NCBI GenBank assembly: GCA_928724745.1
Contig: CAKMXJ010000039.1
Span: forward strand, 930,001-994,000
Length of the DNA stretch: 64,000 nt
Source of the DNA: Anthracocystis setariae
Taxonomy: Eukaryota; Basidiomycota; Ustilaginomycetes; Ustilaginales; Ustilaginaceae
Direction: 5' to 3'
Shown: piece by piece, positions 61,839 through 64,000 of the stretch
Position numbering within the stretch: position 1 is the first letter of the stretch
Layout of the letters: each line of letters starts with the position of its first letter
Notes under the pieces: model-generated
Database searches by the model: none
What the model was told of the DNA's origin: nothing
The model's input: the letters and a program-made list of their open reading frames with translations, nothing else
Made by a program: the position numbers and the translations under genes

Positions 61839-63017
61839 ATGCCGTCCAAGAGGAAACGCGCAGGTCCCGGCTACAATCGAGACGACCCTTACGCACCCAA
61901 ACGTAGCAAACCTGCCTATCACCAAGTCTACCGCGTGCCGTCGCGCAACATCTCGGGACCTGGAATCTTTGTCACCTGTGTCCAAGGTAAAGAGCGAAAA
62001 GCAGCGCTCCAGTTCATCGACATTCTCAACGATATCGCAGATCGCATCTACCCCGGAGTTACACCTCAGCCTCTGCCCGAAGCTGCTGTCATCGCAAGCA
62101 ATGTCGACGAGCAAGATGACGAAGACGCTATGCGCAACGGCGCTGTCGCTACCTCGAGTGTAGACAAGCCCGCCGAGTCTACAGACGCTCGCACGACCAA
62201 AGCAAAACACGACGATATCGCAGCGCAGATTGCGGCCGAACTTTCCGATATCAAAACGTCCGAACGATCCACCACCTCTGGACGTCGGAACCACAAGAAC
62301 AACGCATCGGTACGCTTCCGCAACATCGAGACCGACACCGAATGTTTGCTCTTCATCTCGGTCTCGCCGCCTCTGGATCCATACAAGCTCGTCTACACTC
62401 TGCTGGCAGACGTCGAAGCAACCGGAGAACCACGCTCGCGCTTCATCCAACGTCTAACCCCGGTTTCCACCACCACCACCGCCAACGCCGACACGCTCGC
62501 CACGCTCGCTCAATCCATCCTGCCGCACTTTTTCCCCGCCTCAGGTCCCGCCAAAACGTTCAAGATCGACCCACGCATTCGTTCCCATTCGAAACTCAAC
62601 CGTAACGACGTCATCCACATCATCGCCGCCTCCATCCCCACCGCCCTATCCGTCGAGCCAGAGCCAGAGCAGAATACCAAGATCCATTCAGCTAACCTTA
62701 CCAACCCAGACTACTGGATCGTTGTCGAGGTCGTCAAGAATTGCGCCGCAGTGAGTGTAGTTGGCGAGTACGAGAGGTGGAAAAAGTTGAATGTGCAGAG
62801 TTTGGCTCAGGCGACCAATGAGAAGAGGGCAGGCGAGCAGCAGAGGCAGGAGGGAAGGATCCGAGCAAGTCTAGTCCCAAAACACGCAGAGTCCAAGGAA
62901 GAGCCAAAACCAGCAGCAGCAATAGTGGTGGCGAAACACGAGGATGCACAAGAGTCGCCAGCTCAACAGTCTCAGGAAGCTCAGGAGGATCCAATGGCAA
63001 ATTTTCGCCTCTTATAA
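61839..63017 (+). CDS. TAN1: THUMP-domain protein Tan1 (tRNA ac4C12 factor)
   Basis: 392 residues from the ATG at 61839. The N-terminus is basic (PSKRKRAGPGYNRDDPYAPKR). GPGIFVTCVQGKERKAALQF opens the Tan1/THUMPD1 fold. The THUMP core follows, with FIQRLTPVSTT, TLAQSILPHFF, KIDPRIRSHSKLNRNDVIHI and DYWIVVEVVKNCAAVSVVGEY. The C-terminus is a Gln/Glu-rich tail. Tan1 is the tRNA-binding adaptor that lets the Kre33/NAT10 acetyltransferase form N4-acetylcytidine at position 12 of tRNA-Ser and tRNA-Leu. Length is slightly above yeast Tan1 (289), owing to the insertion at about residues 85-150 and the tail. Confidence 0.92.
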   Translation: MPSKRKRAGPGYNRDDPYAPKRSKPAYHQVYRVPSRNISGPGIFVTCVQGKERKAALQFIDILNDIADRIYPGVTPQPLPEAAVIASNVDEQDDEDAMRNGAVATSSVDKPAESTDARTTKAKHDDIAAQIAAELSDIKTSERSTTSGRRNHKNNASVRFRNIETDTECLLFISVSPPLDPYKLVYTLLADVEATGEPRSRFIQRLTPVSTTTTANADTLATLAQSILPHFFPASGPAKTFKIDPRIRSHSKLNRNDVIHIIAASIPTALSVEPEPEQNTKIHSANLTNPDYWIVVEVVKNCAAVSVVGEYERWKKLNVQSLAQATNEKRAGEQQRQEGRIRASLVPKHAESKEEPKPAAAIVVAKHEDAQESPAQQSQEAQEDPMANFRLL

Positions 63018-63108
63018 TCACATCACACCCACAGCATAGCACCACCTCGTTTGACGGAAGCCGGGATAATCTAAGCTCCCCTCACCAACTTTGTCATGGC
63101 TTTCAACT

Positions 63109-64000
63109 CTAGCTACCGAACGATTTGAGCGCGATCAAAGTGGGTTGAGGTTTGACGTTTGCGTTCGCCTGTGCGCTTCCCATACCCGCTGTGGAAGCTG
63201 CGGTATCGCTTAAGAGTTGGGCTCGAATCGCTGTTTCCAACGCCGCCTTTGTTTGTGGTTCCAAAGCTGCGGTGGCCTGTTTGAATGCTGTTGCATGTTG
63301 ACCTGCGAGGGTGATGAGTTGACGCACCGTGAACGTGTGCAAATCGACACCAGAGCTCGTGGCGGGCGAGAGCAGGACAATGAGCGTCGGAAGGATGATC
63401 GCTAAGCCCTTGGCACGCACATCACCTTCACCGGGTAACGTAGAAACAAACCCGACCAAGGTCTTGATCACATCCTCCACCGCGCCCTTCAACGCAGCGA
63501 TAGGCGTCCCCACCACCGGCCCCTTTGTCGAAACCAAAGGCCCAGCCCTGCAAATAAACTCGATCAACCCTGGCAAAAGTTGGCCCACACAATACAGCAG
63601 TGCCGCATTCCCCCTTGACGACGAAAGGACCACCGTGCGCGCACAGTTCACCGCCGTCAAACCGATCTCCTCAACCCCTTCCCCGAGCGACTGCGACTCC
63701 GACGTCTGCGTCCACTGCTCCACCTCCTCCACGAACGTAAGCAGCTTTTGCACGATCAGGTAGCACGCATGTTCCGCCACCGCCTGCGACACCTTGACAC
63801 TAACAGGAATCGACGTCAGCACCACCACCACCGCGAGCAAGCTGTTCTTGGTCTTGTTCAGCGCGATCCTCCCCGTTCGCGATCGCAGGTCTTCGACATG
63901 CTGCAGAGCCTGGCAGAGGAATCCGTGGATCGCGCGCTGCAGCACATCGCTATTCGGCTTGACGGATTTGCCCGAACGCTCGCAGAGATCCTTGAGTGCC
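63109..64000 (-). CDS. HEATR5/LAA1-type HEAT-repeat protein, C-terminal part
   Basis: The frame is open from the window edge (64000) to the stop at 63109-63111, at least 297 codons, with no start codon needed inside the window. The sequence is helical and hydrophobic: HVEDLRSRTGRIALNKTKNSL, SSRGNAALLYCVGQLLPGLIEF, LHTFTVRQLITLAGQHATAFKQA. This resembles the C-terminus of HEATR5 proteins and yeast Laa1, large AP-1 accessory proteins for Golgi-endosome traffic. The 3' end is complete and the rest lies outside. The assignment is by pattern memory and moderate. Confidence 0.65.
   Translation of the reverse strand, partial: ALKDLCERSGKSVKPNSDVLQRAIHGFLCQALQHVEDLRSRTGRIALNKTKNSLLAVVVVLTSIPVSVKVSQAVAEHACYLIVQKLLTFVEEVEQWTQTSESQSLGEGVEEIGLTAVNCARTVVLSSSRGNAALLYCVGQLLPGLIEFICRAGPLVSTKGPVVGTPIAALKGAVEDVIKTLVGFVSTLPGEGDVRAKGLAIILPTLIVLLSPATSSGVDLHTFTVRQLITLAGQHATAFKQATAALEPQTKAALETAIRAQLLSDTAASTAGMGSAQANANVKPQPTLIALKSFGS

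Noticed and set aside
1..64000. CRISPR arrays, prokaryotic operons, ribosome binding sites
   Set aside because: The gene structure (GT-AG introns, eukaryotic families, retroelements) is fungal. No regularly spaced short repeats of CRISPR type were seen.

Overview
The window looks like genomic DNA of a smut fungus (Ustilaginomycotina, in the Ustilago/Sporisorium range). Most genes are single long exons or have one or two short GT-AG introns. Leaders are C/T-rich, intergenic DNA is packed with long microsatellites and homopolymers, and the gene set is fungal, including a basidiomycete-type secreted glycoprotein and a basidiomycete-type orphan family. The organism call is inference; no database was searched.

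Layout. Left third (1-31.8 kb): a PGAP2/CWH43-type membrane protein (-), a 1180-residue disordered protein (+), the GINS subunit Sld5 (+, three exons) convergent with a Lag1 ceramide synthase (-), a mucin-like single-pass membrane protein (+), a mitochondrial FAM210/DUF1279 protein (+), a secreted protein built of about eight Asp/Cys-rich repeats (-), ribosomal protein eL13 (-), a HAD sugar/glycerol phosphatase (+), the sulfite reductase beta subunit (-), a secreted macrophage-activating-glycoprotein homologue (+) and a histidine phosphatase (-).

Middle (32.1-45.5 kb): a nested pair of retroelements. A Ngaro-type tyrosine-recombinase retroelement (gag, RT/RNase H, recombinase, split direct repeats A1 / B1-A2-B2) lies on the minus strand. 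Its B2 repeat is split by a complete Ty1/copia element with identical 715-bp LTRs and a 5-bp target duplication. The copia element has an intact 1545-codon Gag-Pol frame, a primer site matching the anticodon arm of initiator tRNA-Met, and an extra ORF after Pol with a Zn(II)2Cys6-like cysteine pattern.

Right third (46-64 kb): a single-frame fusion of tRNA-dihydrouridine synthase 2 with an FMN-binding split-barrel domain (+), Vps39/Vam6 (+), a basidiomycete orphan protein (+), a bifunctional BIO3-BIO1 biotin enzyme (+), an unrecognised coiled-coil protein (-) divergent from Tan1 (+), and the C-terminus of a HEATR5/LAA1-type protein running off the right edge (-).

The host genes are a housekeeping mix (replication, sphingolipid, sulfur and biotin metabolism, tRNA modification, vacuolar traffic) with no evident operon-like logic. 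The most unusual items are the copia accessory ORF, the DUS2 fusion and the secreted repeat protein.
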